A DNA stretch of 64,000 nt. Origin: Bacteroides fragilis NCTC 9343. Lineage in GTDB: Bacteria > Bacteroidota > Bacteroidia > Bacteroidales > Bacteroidaceae. A program made the translations under genes and the position numbers. The stretch is from positions 496,001-560,000 of the forward strand of contig NC_003228.3 in the NCBI RefSeq assembly GCF_000025985.1. The letters run 5' to 3'. Below the pieces are notes generated by a model. It was not told where the DNA came from. It worked only from the letters and a program-made list of their open reading frames with translations, and did not search any database. The first letter of the stretch is position 1. The number at the start of each line of letters is the position of its first letter. Of this stretch, positions 1 through 8,545 are shown in pieces.

Positions 1-10
1 TGTTTTAACT

Positions 11-1924
11 ATGAAATATGTATTGTTTATCCTGTTAGTTTTAACTTTGGCAGCTTGTCAATCGGAGAAAGATAGGCGGTTGGAATATGCTTTGGAATTT
101 GCCGGCGATAATCGCGTGGAGCTTGAAAAGGTATTAGAACATTATAGAACTGATCCGGAAAAATTGGAGGCAGCTCGTTTTTTAATTCGTAATATGCCGG
201 GATGGTATTCTTATGAAGGAAATGAACTTGATTCTATTCACCATTTATTAGTTGGGGTTTGTGAAGGGCGTTCTATATCTAAAAGGGAGAAGAATAAATG
301 GAACAGAATTTCCTTTGACTCTCTCTCCAAGATATATGACGCCCAAGTGATAACAGCGGAATATTTGATAGATAATATAGACCTGGCTTTTGAAGTTTGG
401 AGGAAATATCCTTGGAATAGAAATTTGCCGTTCGATGATTTTTGCGAACTGATATTACCTTACAGAATAGCCGATGAACCTTTATCGGATTGGCGTAAAT
501 TGTATTATGAAGATTATGGAACTCTACTCGATTCTCTTTATAAGGGGGATGATGTTATTGAAGCTTCTAAGATCATTGACGGGAAACTGAGAAAGCTGTA
601 TTACATCTACAATACTGATTTTCGGGTACCTCACTTGAATGCTGTTTTTCTTTATCATAACCGGATTGGTTATTGTCGTGAAGCATGCGACCTGACAATA
701 TATGCTATGCGTGCTTGTGGTATTCCTGTTGCGACCGACTATTTTGTTTATTCACCCGATTATCAACATTATCATTGTTGGACGATGTTGCGTGACACAA
801 CGGGAACTTTTCTTCAATTCGGATTTAATGAGTTTGAAGCGTCACGTGATACCTTACGGCATGACGGAAGGAAAAAGGGGAAGGTGTATCGCTATTGTTT
901 CGGTATGCAGGCGGATAAAAACTCCGGAACTTCGGGAAACAGGCAATTATCTCCTGTGCTTAAGAATCGATTTGTGAAAGATGTGACATCTGAATATTTT
1001 GGAAGTAATGATACGACAATACCGATACAAATGTCTGGAGAGCAATATATCTACTTAGGGATATTTAGTCCCGGCGGATGGATTCCTATAGATATGGCAC
1101 TTGGTAGTGCTGGTAAGGTTACTTTCCGGGATATAGAACCCGATGTGATTTATCAGACTCTTTATCAGGGAGATGGGGGAAAACTGTATCCGGCAGGATA
1201 TCCGTTTATATCTAAAACGGGGGGTGGGTTTGTTTTGCTGAAACCCAATATCGATTTGATGGAGGAAGCTATATTAAAGCGGAAAATGCCTCAGCAAAAG
1301 ACGATTGCGGAATGGGCTTATCGAGCTATCATAGGGGCAAAAGTTGAAGCAGCTGATGATTTGGCATTTATGCAGGCGGATCTGTTATGGCAATTTGAGG
1401 ATACGCTTACCACTAATTATTGTGTGTTGACTCCGCTTCTAAGAAAGAAGTATAGATATGTTCGTTATGTTGCTCCGATAGGGAAAAGAATGGAGTTGGC
1501 GGAACTGGCACTGTTTAAGGATTCATTATGTAAGGAGAAGGTTCGGTTGGGGAGAATAAACAGTATAGAACCGATTGCAAAATTAGAGTATGTTACAGAT
1601 GGTAATATACTGACTTATTTTCAGGCACGTGATACATCTTGTTATCTGGCCTATGATTTGGGGGAAAGTACGCTGATCGAAAGAATTGTTTTTTCTCCGC
1701 GTAACGATGATAATTACATTTGGCCCGGGGATAATTATGAGTTATTCTATCAGGACGGAATAAATGGATGGAAGTCGTTAGGCAGCAAGGTGGCTACAGA
1801 AAGAGAAATTGATTTTCTGGTGCCACAAAATGCTCTGCTATGGTTGAGGAATCGCACAAAGGGACGCGAAGAGCAGGTCTTTATTTATAAAAATGGAAGA
1901 CAATATTTTGCATTTGATTTATAA
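11..1924 (+). CDS. Transglutaminase-like surface lipoprotein
   Basis: The 637-residue protein starts with a lipoprotein signal (hydrophobic run ending LTLAAC, Cys about residue 16), so it should be lipid-anchored and exported. A transglutaminase/protease-like core is visible from about residue 205: GYCREACDL near residue 220 offers the Cys, YQHYHCW near residue 255 the His. The C-terminal 150 residues look like a beta-sandwich carbohydrate- or ligand-binding domain (ELALFKDS, LAYDLGESTLIERIVFSP resemble F5/8-type C folds); that part is inference. It is followed by beta-propeller lipoprotein genes, a common Bacteroides surface-protein neighbourhood. Substrate unknown. Confidence 0.75.
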   Translation: MKYVLFILLVLTLAACQSEKDRRLEYALEFAGDNRVELEKVLEHYRTDPEKLEAARFLIRNMPGWYSYEGNELDSIHHLLVGVCEGRSISKREKNKWNRISFDSLSKIYDAQVITAEYLIDNIDLAFEVWRKYPWNRNLPFDDFCELILPYRIADEPLSDWRKLYYEDYGTLLDSLYKGDDVIEASKIIDGKLRKLYYIYNTDFRVPHLNAVFLYHNRIGYCREACDLTIYAMRACGIPVATDYFVYSPDYQHYHCWTMLRDTTGTFLQFGFNEFEASRDTLRHDGRKKGKVYRYCFGMQADKNSGTSGNRQLSPVLKNRFVKDVTSEYFGSNDTTIPIQMSGEQYIYLGIFSPGGWIPIDMALGSAGKVTFRDIEPDVIYQTLYQGDGGKLYPAGYPFISKTGGGFVLLKPNIDLMEEAILKRKMPQQKTIAEWAYRAIIGAKVEAADDLAFMQADLLWQFEDTLTTNYCVLTPLLRKKYRYVRYVAPIGKRMELAELALFKDSLCKEKVRLGRINSIEPIAKLEYVTDGNILTYFQARDTSCYLAYDLGESTLIERIVFSPRNDDNYIWPGDNYELFYQDGINGWKSLGSKVATEREIDFLVPQNALLWLRNRTKGREEQVFIYKNGRQYFAFDL

Positions 1925-1964
1925 CAACTTACCGGATTAAGACAATTGTTCTTCCGAAAAAGTA

Positions 1965-1972
1965 TATATTTG
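1965..1972 (+). promoter_or_regulatory. Bacteroidetes -7 element
   Basis: TATATTTG matches the TAnnTTTG consensus and lies about 30 bases before the ATG at 2001 of the decayed propeller gene, so the remnant may still be transcribed. Confidence 0.45.
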
Positions 1973-2000
1973 TGTGTCAGACTTTAACTGGGAGAGTACT

Positions 2001-2319
2001 ATGAGGCCGTTTTTTATTTTATTAAGTGTTAGATTTTGTGTATAAGGGGAATGCCTATTCTCTATTTTATTCAAAAACGAATGATGAAGTGCCGGTTGTA
2101 GACATAAAGGGTTGCCAGTTGGAAAATAAAAATTCTTTTGGATTCTGGGGTGCTATCGGGGTTGAAGGAGAAGCGCTGGTAAATGCAGTAGAGGCTTCTT
2201 GGGTTAAAGCGGAAGTTGGTCGTCTGAACCCAGTTGTAGTGGAGAAATTGGGTTTAAATAAATGGAATAGTATCCAGGAATCTGACAATCCGGTATTGGC
2301 ATTTTATAGATTTAAATAA
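2001..2319 (+). pseudogene. Remnant of a 6-bladed beta-propeller lipoprotein gene
   Basis: An ATG at 2001 opens a signal-like start (MRPFFILLS) that stops after 14 codons. A second frame, open from a GTG at 2026 to 2319, encodes 97 residues ending DNPVLAFYRFK, which matches the end of the intact neighbour downstream (DDNPVIIKYYLKR). I read this as the start and the C-terminus of one propeller gene joined by a large internal deletion and a frameshift. The 97-residue part could be expressed on its own, but it is far shorter than the roughly 390 residues usual for the family. Confidence 0.6.
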
Positions 2320-2533
2320 TTTGAAACGTGATAGGACTGTAAAGTACTAAAGATTGTGGAGGCAAATGTATGAAGAGCTTTGAAATTTGTAACTGGTTGC
2401 TACATTGTATGTACTAATAAGATGAATAGTTATAAGTTGTGATTACTTGTGAAGTAGAAGGTGGCTAATGTGAAACAACATTTGATAACGGTTCTATTGT
2501 CTAAATATGAATAATTTTACAAAAGAAGTTATG

Positions 2534-3709
2534 GATAAAGTGAGTATCGTGCTATTATTGGTATTAATTTGTGGATGTTCTTCGATGAATCAGAAGATGA
2601 ATGATGGAATTGAAAGAATACCAATAGATGTGCATAATGTGTCTCGAGATGCTTCATTATTTATCGATAAAATAGAACTTGTACCTTTAGAGACAAATGA
2701 TTCATCCTTATTACATAAATATAGAAAAGTCATGTATGATAAAGAAACGGATGTTTATGCTGTTTATACTCGTGAGCAAGTCATATTTACATTCTCGGGT
2801 AATGGGGCTTTTATTAGTAATTCGAAAAAAATGCAAGGGCAGGGACCTGATGAATATCATATGGCAATAGACGTAAAATTTAATCCTTATTTACAAGGAC
2901 TTGATTTGTTAAATCCCTATGGTACAATATATACATATAGTTTGGATTTTAAACTTTTAGCAAAGAGAAAAATAAAGCCGGAATTTCCGATTGATCATCT
3001 TATAGCTTTCAATACTGAAGAATATATTTTTACTTATCCTTCTTTATGGACAGATCAAGAGGTAGCATTTGCTAATTTGAGAACACAGCAGATATATAAT
3101 GCTAACTATAACGGTACGATATCCAGTGGGAATTCGATGGATAAGGAATGCTTTTATAAAATAGGAGATAATTTTTATTTTATTCCTCCCGGCATTAATT
3201 ATTATTTCTATCGGATAGATACTAAAGAGATGAAATTTACTCCGATGATATACCTTGATTTTGGTGATTCGGAGATAAAGGAAGAGGGGTTACCGGGGCG
3301 TGCGGCGGGTAAAAGAACTGATTTAGATGAAGAGAGGTTGAGGGTTGTAAAAGAAATGCAGGATAGATCTCAATTTTTGAAGCATTCTAACAATCACTTT
3401 GTTCCCTTAATTAAATTTTTTAATGAAGACTATGTTTATGTCTATTTTGTAAAGTCTACTCAAGGTTTCGGAAGTAACTTTATTTATAATCGGAAAACGA
3501 AAGAGAGTTTTTTGACTAATGAAGGGAAGCCTTTTATTATGAATTGTTGTTTCGCTATAGTCGATAATATATTGCTTTCCATACATCAACCTGAATATGT
3601 GTCCAGACTCGTTGATCAGCGCTTCATGTCTTCGGAAGAAATACGTAAGATGGAGCAAATTAAGGAAGATGATAATCCTGTTATTATAAAATATTATTTG
3701 AAAAGATAA
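2534..3709 (+). CDS. 6-bladed beta-propeller lipoprotein
   Basis: A lipoprotein of 391 residues when started at the ATG at 2534; the frame is open from 2507, but the nearer ATG places the signal sequence (VSIVLLLVLICGC) at the very N-terminus. The mature part has the features of the Bacteroides 6-bladed beta-propeller family: an N-terminal LVPLETNDSSLL stretch, a GQGPDEYH segment that typifies blade 1, and repeated short beta-strand motifs. Proteins of this type are surface or periplasmic and usually of unknown ligand. It sits directly after a decayed paralogue. Confidence 0.75.
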   Translation, partial: DKVSIVLLLVLICGCSSMNQKMNDGIERIPIDVHNVSRDASLFIDKIELVPLETNDSSLLHKYRKVMYDKETDVYAVYTREQVIFTFSGNGAFISNSKKMQGQGPDEYHMAIDVKFNPYLQGLDLLNPYGTIYTYSLDFKLLAKRKIKPEFPIDHLIAFNTEEYIFTYPSLWTDQEVAFANLRTQQIYNANYNGTISSGNSMDKECFYKIGDNFYFIPPGINYYFYRIDTKEMKFTPMIYLDFGDSEIKEEGLPGRAAGKRTDLDEERLRVVKEMQDRSQFLKHSNNHFVPLIKFFNEDYVYVYFVKSTQGFGSNFIYNRKTKESFLTNEGKPFIMNCCFAIVDNILLSIHQPEYVSRLVDQRFMSSEEIRKMEQIKEDDNPVIIKYYLKR

Positions 3710-3756
3710 ATGCAGCTTGTTGGGCTATATTCTTAAATGAAAAAGAACGGAAAACT

Positions 3757-4776
3757 CTAATTCATCATCAAGCTCATATACGGCTGCATTTCACCCAGTA
3801 TCTTTTCCGATAATTCGGCAATGGTCATTCGGGTATGTACTCCGGGCAAGCGGACTTCACTGGTCATACATTTTCCTTTGCAGAGATAGTAATAACCGTT
3901 ATTGACCGAAAGCTGTTCGTCAGTCAGTTCGATATTCATTTCCACTTCGGGACAACCTGCTGCATAGAGTTGAAGAACTGCCCGGGCATCAATGATGCGT
4001 GCCATTCCTAATGGGACACTTGGCAGGGATTCTACAGGGGGAAGTTGAAGAATAATCCGTTCAGTGCCGTTTCTTAGTCCGGCCCGGTAGAGTAATTGTG
4101 CCCGGACAGCCTCATTGTCAGCAAACAACTCGTTGATATACGAGCTATCATCGTGTTTATAGACAACAGCTATACCCGTTACTCGATTATCCTTCCGGGC
4201 AATGAGAACGGTATTTTGTGTCAAGGCAAGATCGGCAAGGACTACTTTAAAATCTGTAGGCGTATGTTGTAAACAACAGGCACGTTCGGATAGCTTGCCG
4301 GTCAGGTATTGATAATAATCTTCTTGATATTCCGTCGTTTCTTCAATCATGGTATCCGGTTCCGGACCAATGGTCAACTCTGAAAGTGAGAAGACTTTGT
4401 GGGAGATACGGAAAGCGGGAGTATAGCCTGTTTTGGCGTAATAACCGAATAGCCAGGGTTCGGCAGGAATCAATGTACTAAACAGAACACCGTTACGGAG
4501 CATGCGGGCAAAACTCTGTGATAATAACTCCCGCATCACTCCTTTCGCACGGTAATCGGGATGCGTACACGCACCGGAGATATACGAAGTAGGTACTATT
4601 TTATTGCAGAATGTCATTGGATAAGGGAGCATTTGGAGCGCAGCAATCACTTCTTCGCCACTTTGAATGGCTAAGTTGACTTCGTTATTGTAACGAAGCC
4701 GGAAGTAAAGTTCGATGAATGCCTCGCTATCATCGAAACAAAGTTTCCATAATGATTTTACCTGCTCCTTTATCAT
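3757..4776 (-). CDS. GNAT-family N-acetyltransferase
   Basis: 339 residues. The N-terminal half is a GNAT fold: the acetyl-CoA-binding turn is seen as HPDYRAKGVMRELL at about residues 72-85, followed by a conserved AEPWLFGYYAKTGY stretch. The C-terminal half (MARIIDARAVLQLY) resembles the SCP2-like domain of Eis-type acetyltransferases. The acceptor is unknown. It starts 9 bases after the DUF2156 gene on the same strand, so the two are probably co-transcribed and may act on related amine substrates (inference). Confidence 0.75.
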   Translation of the reverse strand: MIKEQVKSLWKLCFDDSEAFIELYFRLRYNNEVNLAIQSGEEVIAALQMLPYPMTFCNKIVPTSYISGACTHPDYRAKGVMRELLSQSFARMLRNGVLFSTLIPAEPWLFGYYAKTGYTPAFRISHKVFSLSELTIGPEPDTMIEETTEYQEDYYQYLTGKLSERACCLQHTPTDFKVVLADLALTQNTVLIARKDNRVTGIAVVYKHDDSSYINELFADNEAVRAQLLYRAGLRNGTERIILQLPPVESLPSVPLGMARIIDARAVLQLYAAGCPEVEMNIELTDEQLSVNNGYYYLCKGKCMTSEVRLPGVHTRMTIAELSEKILGEMQPYMSLMMN

Positions 4777-4785
4777 TGGATTATG

Positions 4786-5703
4786 CTACCATTTTATCAT
4801 TTCTACAGGCTGCTCTTTCAGGCAAGCCATATATTTCTCCAAAATAGTTTCCGGGTGGTACGAAAGCTTGGCTTTGCGTAACCCTTCTATTCCTAAATCT
4901 TCTTCTCTGTTGATGTAAATATATTGTTCGGGGATGTGATTGGCAAATTCGTAATTGATCATGGCATAAGCGCCATCGATGCTGGTATCTGCTTTTTCTA
5001 CATGTACACCGAAAGTTTCTTTATTGATCGGCATGCCGAAAGTGAAGGCTACAATCTGTCCATTGACGTGCAGGATACCTCCCGTCAGTCCTAACTCTTC
5101 GAAATGATTGAGGGCGTAGATCAGGGCACGTCGCTCGTTTCCGGTCCCTTCCTGTTGGTCGCAGTCATTGGCTTTGCACCATTTGGCTTCTAACTCCAGG
5201 CATTCCTGTATTCGGTCTTTGGTAATCGGAGAATACTCATAGTCAGGATATGTATTGCGGAATTTGTTAATGTGATTCCGTTTGGACTGGAATTTTTTTC
5301 CTTTCAGTGTTGCGAGATCACTACGTAAATAAATATAATCGGCATAATCACGGTCAACCGTAAAGCCAAACTGACCGGGCATAATGGCCTCGAGATCTTC
5401 GCGCATACATGAGCAGACTCCCAACATGCAGAAAGGTTCACCCTCCTGTCGGGCATCTTCAATCAGTTCGTTCAGTACTTCTTCAAGATTGCCTTCACCA
5501 ACCGGCATCATATAGGCCAATTCATCGCCGGCCCAGAATTTGAAAACCAGAAAGTTATTGATAATGGCAAACTTGGTGTGATACAAGAACCGCCAACTGC
5601 ATAAGTTGGAAAAAGAGAGGTCGCAGTTGCGACGGCAACTATTCATCGTGTAGGCTGTGATGGTATCCTTGTCTTGGATCGTTATATCTCTGAATGCGAT
5701 CAT
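4786..5703 (-). CDS. DUF2156 (LPG-synthetase C-terminal-like) protein
   Basis: 305 residues. It resembles the soluble acyltransferase domain at the C-terminus of phosphatidylglycerol lysyltransferases (DUF2156): paired GNAT-like halves, with SKRNHINKFRNTYPDYEY around residue 140 and GLEGLRKAKLSYHPE-type residues near the end (here GIEGLRKAKLSYHPE). No membrane domain is present, so it is not a full MprF. First gene of a two-gene operon with the acetyltransferase; a -7 element lies at 5740-5747. Confidence 0.75.
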   Translation of the reverse strand: MIAFRDITIQDKDTITAYTMNSCRRNCDLSFSNLCSWRFLYHTKFAIINNFLVFKFWAGDELAYMMPVGEGNLEEVLNELIEDARQEGEPFCMLGVCSCMREDLEAIMPGQFGFTVDRDYADYIYLRSDLATLKGKKFQSKRNHINKFRNTYPDYEYSPITKDRIQECLELEAKWCKANDCDQQEGTGNERRALIYALNHFEELGLTGGILHVNGQIVAFTFGMPINKETFGVHVEKADTSIDGAYAMINYEFANHIPEQYIYINREEDLGIEGLRKAKLSYHPETILEKYMACLKEQPVEMIKW

Positions 5704-5739
5704 AAAGTTGTTATTTCCTTTTTAACTGTTTATATATAA

Positions 5740-5747
5740 CAAAGATA
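5740..5747 (-). promoter_or_regulatory. Promoter -7 element of the DUF2156 operon
   Basis: Reads TATCTTTG on the minus strand, about 37 bases before the start codon at 5703. Confidence 0.55.
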
Positions 5748-5758
5748 AAGCTATTTTG

Positions 5759-6454
5759 TTAGAGAATTCCTAATAATCGCAGAATAGTTGGGGTCAACAA
5801 TGCAGTAAAAATACCGTTGAGGGTTAAACCGAGGCTTGCATAGGCACCGTATTTACTGCTGATATCCATGGCTGTTGAGGTGCCGACGGCATGAGCGGCC
5901 GTACCCATCGAAAGTCCTTGCGCGATAGGGCTGCCTACATGCATGATCTTCATCGTTTTGAAACCTAATACTGCACCCAGTAAACCCACACAAACAACTA
6001 CTGCTGCTGTCAGAGACGGGATTCCACCCAATGTCTTGGTTACCTCCATTGCAATCGGAGTGGTGACTGATTTGGGAGCAAGTGACAGGATGACTTCCTG
6101 TGAGGCTCCCATAAGCTTAGCTATCAGTACGACTGAAATAACGCCTACGATGCAGCCGGCCAATTGGGACAGAATGATAGGAAGCAGCTGCTTCTTAATC
6201 GTTTCGAGTTGCAGGTATAGAGGAACTCCAAGAGCTACGACTGCGGGCTTTAGCCAGAATTCAATCAAGTGTCCGCCCTGATTGTAAGTTTCGAAGGAGA
6301 TATTTGTCAGTTTAAGGAAAATGATGATGACTGCAATAGTCAACAAGATGGGATTGAGTAGGAGTATTCCTGTCTTTTTTTGTAAAAGCTTGGCAAAGAA
6401 GTAAATCCCGAAAGTGATTGCCAGCAGGAAGAATTCATTTTCTAAATAATTCAT
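5759..6454 (-). CDS. lrgB: LrgB/CidB-type membrane protein
   Basis: 231 residues, almost entirely hydrophobic with about six to seven membrane segments. The conserved LrgB stretch SLAPKSVTTPIAMEV (about residues 125-140) and GTAAHAVGTSTAMD near the C-terminus are both present. With LrgA it forms the holin-like LrgAB/CidAB pair, linked in other bacteria to murein hydrolase control and to export of small metabolites such as pyruvate. The start overlaps the end of lrgA by four bases (ATGA), so translation is coupled. Confidence 0.88.
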   Translation of the reverse strand: MNYLENEFFLLAITFGIYFFAKLLQKKTGILLLNPILLTIAVIIIFLKLTNISFETYNQGGHLIEFWLKPAVVALGVPLYLQLETIKKQLLPIILSQLAGCIVGVISVVLIAKLMGASQEVILSLAPKSVTTPIAMEVTKTLGGIPSLTAAVVVCVGLLGAVLGFKTMKIMHVGSPIAQGLSMGTAAHAVGTSTAMDISSKYGAYASLGLTLNGIFTALLTPTILRLLGIL

Positions 6455-6789
6455 TTGAGTTTACGTGTTAATTGATGGACCCATCCGGTGATGACAAGCA
6501 CAAGAAGGGTACTGACTAGAGTAGCTATCACAATCGGCCAGAACTGTGCCGCAATGATGTCGAAATATAACATCAGGGCTACTCCCGGAGGAATAAAGAA
6601 AAAACCAAGATTAGCAACTAGAAAGTCGGACATTCCCTGCACCCAATGCAATTTGATCCAACCTAATTTCAAAAAGAGGGTGAGCAGCAACATCCCGATG
6701 ATGCTGGACGGGAGCTTAATCCCCGTGAGATAAACAATCAATTCACCCAAAGCCAAACAGCCAAATAAAATGGCACACTGACGTATCAT
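6451..6789 (-). CDS. lrgA: LrgA/CidA holin-like membrane protein
   Basis: 112 residues from the ATG at 6789; the frame is open from 6822, but the -7 element at 6830-6837 would place the transcript start at about 6823, so the inner ATG (MIRQCAILFG) is preferred. Four membrane segments; LPSSIIGMLLLTLFLKLGW and FFIPPGVALM are family hallmarks. Partner of the overlapping lrgB. Role by family: holin-like membrane pore or transporter subunit. Confidence 0.85.
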   Translation of the reverse strand: MIRQCAILFGCLALGELIVYLTGIKLPSSIIGMLLLTLFLKLGWIKLHWVQGMSDFLVANLGFFFIPPGVALMLYFDIIAAQFWPIVIATLVSTLLVLVITGWVHQLTRKLK

Positions 6790-6829
6790 ACTATTACCTA
6801 TTGATTTTTGAAAACGTTGCAAAGTTATG

Positions 6830-6837
6830 AAAAATAG
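6830..6837 (-). promoter_or_regulatory. Promoter -7 element of lrgAB
   Basis: TAACTTTG on the minus strand. Its position argues against the upstream ATG at 6822 as the lrgA start. Confidence 0.45.
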
Positions 6838-6934
6838 AGTTAGGGTAGCAACTAATAAGGCACGAAGATTCTTATTTAACAGTGGGGAATTACAAAAAAA
6901 TAAAGAAAAAGTAAACGAAATGGATTACTTTATA

Positions 6935-6942
6935 TATTTTTG
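6935..6942 (+). promoter_or_regulatory. Promoter -7 element of the 6998-10102 operon
   Basis: TATTTTTG on the plus strand about 55 bases before the first ATG of a three-gene set. Confidence 0.5.
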
Positions 6943-6997
6943 CAAAGTGAAAAACGAATATACATAACGAATATTAACCACTAAAAACAGAATTGAT

Positions 6998-7681
6998 ATG
7001 AAAAAGAGTTTGTTAATCAGTGTTTTCGCAACACTCGCAATGATGATTTCTTTAAATGCACTTGCACAAGAAAAAGCGACAGGTAAGGCTTATAAAGCTA
7101 TTCAGAAAGATGAAAAAGTAATCAACAAAGATTTGCAGAAAAAAGCCATTAAAGAAGCACGCAAACAAGCGAAGGAACTGACGAAAGAAGGATTCAAGAC
7201 TCCGGTAGGAAAGTTACCGTTGGACAAACAACTGGAGAATTCATGGGAAAAACAGATGGAAATTGATATGAATGGCAATCCATACTGGTATATTGCCACA
7301 TCAAGAGTGATTGGTGGAAACCAGTCGGCTGCAGCTATGCAGGCTACCAACACGGCCAAGATTGATATCGCCGGACAGGTTCAGACAAAGGTTACACAGT
7401 TGATCGAATCGAAAGTAGCCAATGACGATATGGGGCAGGAGGAAGCTGCCAGTCTGTCGAGCGCAGTAGCTGCCGGTAAGAGTATTATCAGTGGAACGCT
7501 GGGACGTACTATTCCTTTGGTTGAAGTATATAGAACGTTGCCTAACAAAAATGTAGAGGTAATGGTAACCATCGGTTATAGCCTGGAAGCTGCAAACAAA
7601 GTAGCTGTCAAAGCACTTAGCGAAGAATTGGCTAAAAAATCACCGGAATTGGCAAAGGAACTGGATAAACTCGCTCAGTAA
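6998..7681 (+). CDS. Exported protein of unknown function (LPP20-like)
   Basis: 227 residues with a clear signal peptide cleaved after NALAQ (about residue 23). The next 60 residues are Lys/Gln-rich and likely helical. The rest (NPYWYIATSRVIGGNQSAAAMQATNTAKIDIAGQ) looks like the LPP20/flagellar-assembly T-type periplasmic fold, by pattern only. The next gene starts 25 bases downstream and shares the idea of a processed periplasmic domain, so the set probably acts together in the envelope. Confidence 0.6.
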   Translation: MKKSLLISVFATLAMMISLNALAQEKATGKAYKAIQKDEKVINKDLQKKAIKEARKQAKELTKEGFKTPVGKLPLDKQLENSWEKQMEIDMNGNPYWYIATSRVIGGNQSAAAMQATNTAKIDIAGQVQTKVTQLIESKVANDDMGQEEAASLSSAVAAGKSIISGTLGRTIPLVEVYRTLPNKNVEVMVTIGYSLEAANKVAVKALSEELAKKSPELAKELDKLAQ

Positions 7682-7706
7682 GTTTTAATATAAATAGGCA
7701 AACTGA

Positions 7707-8504
7707 ATGAACGTAAACAGGCTATTAGGAATTTTAGCTATACTTTTACTGACTGCCGCCAACGCTCTTTATGCACAGAAACCCGTGAAGGTGAAAGGCG
7801 TACAGGGGCGTTGGCAGGTTAGCGATGACATCACATTGAAGCAGGCGGAAGAGAGGGCTTTCATGGAAGCGAAGAAAGCTGCTCTGCAGAAAGCGGGTGT
7901 GATGGAAAATGTGTGGTCGGTATTTGGCCAGATCACCCAGGAAGACGGCCAGGAGCTTCATGAAGCTTATTCGCAAATGAATGTGCTGGCTATCGGGGGA
8001 ATGGTGAATGTTACTAATAAAAAAGTTGAAGAGGTTTGGGACACGGATACCCGTAGCCTGTATAAGGTAGTGACCATTGACGCCGAGGTTCGGAAAGAGG
8101 ACAAGTCGGATAGTTCGTATGCCCTTGAGGTGAAAGGAGTGGAAACACTCTATCGTGAAGGGGATGTGTTTCACTGTAAGCTGACTATACATGGTACGGA
8201 TTCATACTTGAAGTTTTTCTGGTTCGACAGTAATGGGGGGGCTCTGCTTTATCCTAACAGTTATGAACCGAATACATTGTTGAAAGCCGGTAAAGAATAT
8301 GCGATCCCTTTTAGTAATGCTGTCGACTATCGTATGGAGAAGCAGCATGGTAAGGAAAGCGAGAAGATAAATATGATGATGGTGGCTACCAAGGAAGATA
8401 TCCCATTTACTAAAGAAGTCACTTATCAGAATGTATTGGAGTGGGTGTACTCTATCCCGGCGGTTCAGCGTTGTGCTTTTTATGATATGGTATTGATAAA
8501 ATAG
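7707..8504 (+). CDS. Exported DUF4384-domain protein
   Basis: 265 residues with an N-terminal signal peptide ending ALYAQ. Residues about 30-130 resemble an LPP20-type domain (KQAEERAFMEAKKAALQKAG). Residues about 150-250 fit DUF4384 (YREGDVFHCKLTIHGTDSYL, then LLYPNSYEPNTLLKAG), a domain found in envelope proteins and near Ser/Thr kinases and caspase-like proteins. Second gene of the operon. Function unknown. Confidence 0.65.
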   Translation: MNVNRLLGILAILLLTAANALYAQKPVKVKGVQGRWQVSDDITLKQAEERAFMEAKKAALQKAGVMENVWSVFGQITQEDGQELHEAYSQMNVLAIGGMVNVTNKKVEEVWDTDTRSLYKVVTIDAEVRKEDKSDSSYALEVKGVETLYREGDVFHCKLTIHGTDSYLKFFWFDSNGGALLYPNSYEPNTLLKAGKEYAIPFSNAVDYRMEKQHGKESEKINMMMVATKEDIPFTKEVTYQNVLEWVYSIPAVQRCAFYDMVLIK

Positions 8505-8545
8505 TGATTCCCGAATCACTGACCGTTAATCATTAATCACTTATT

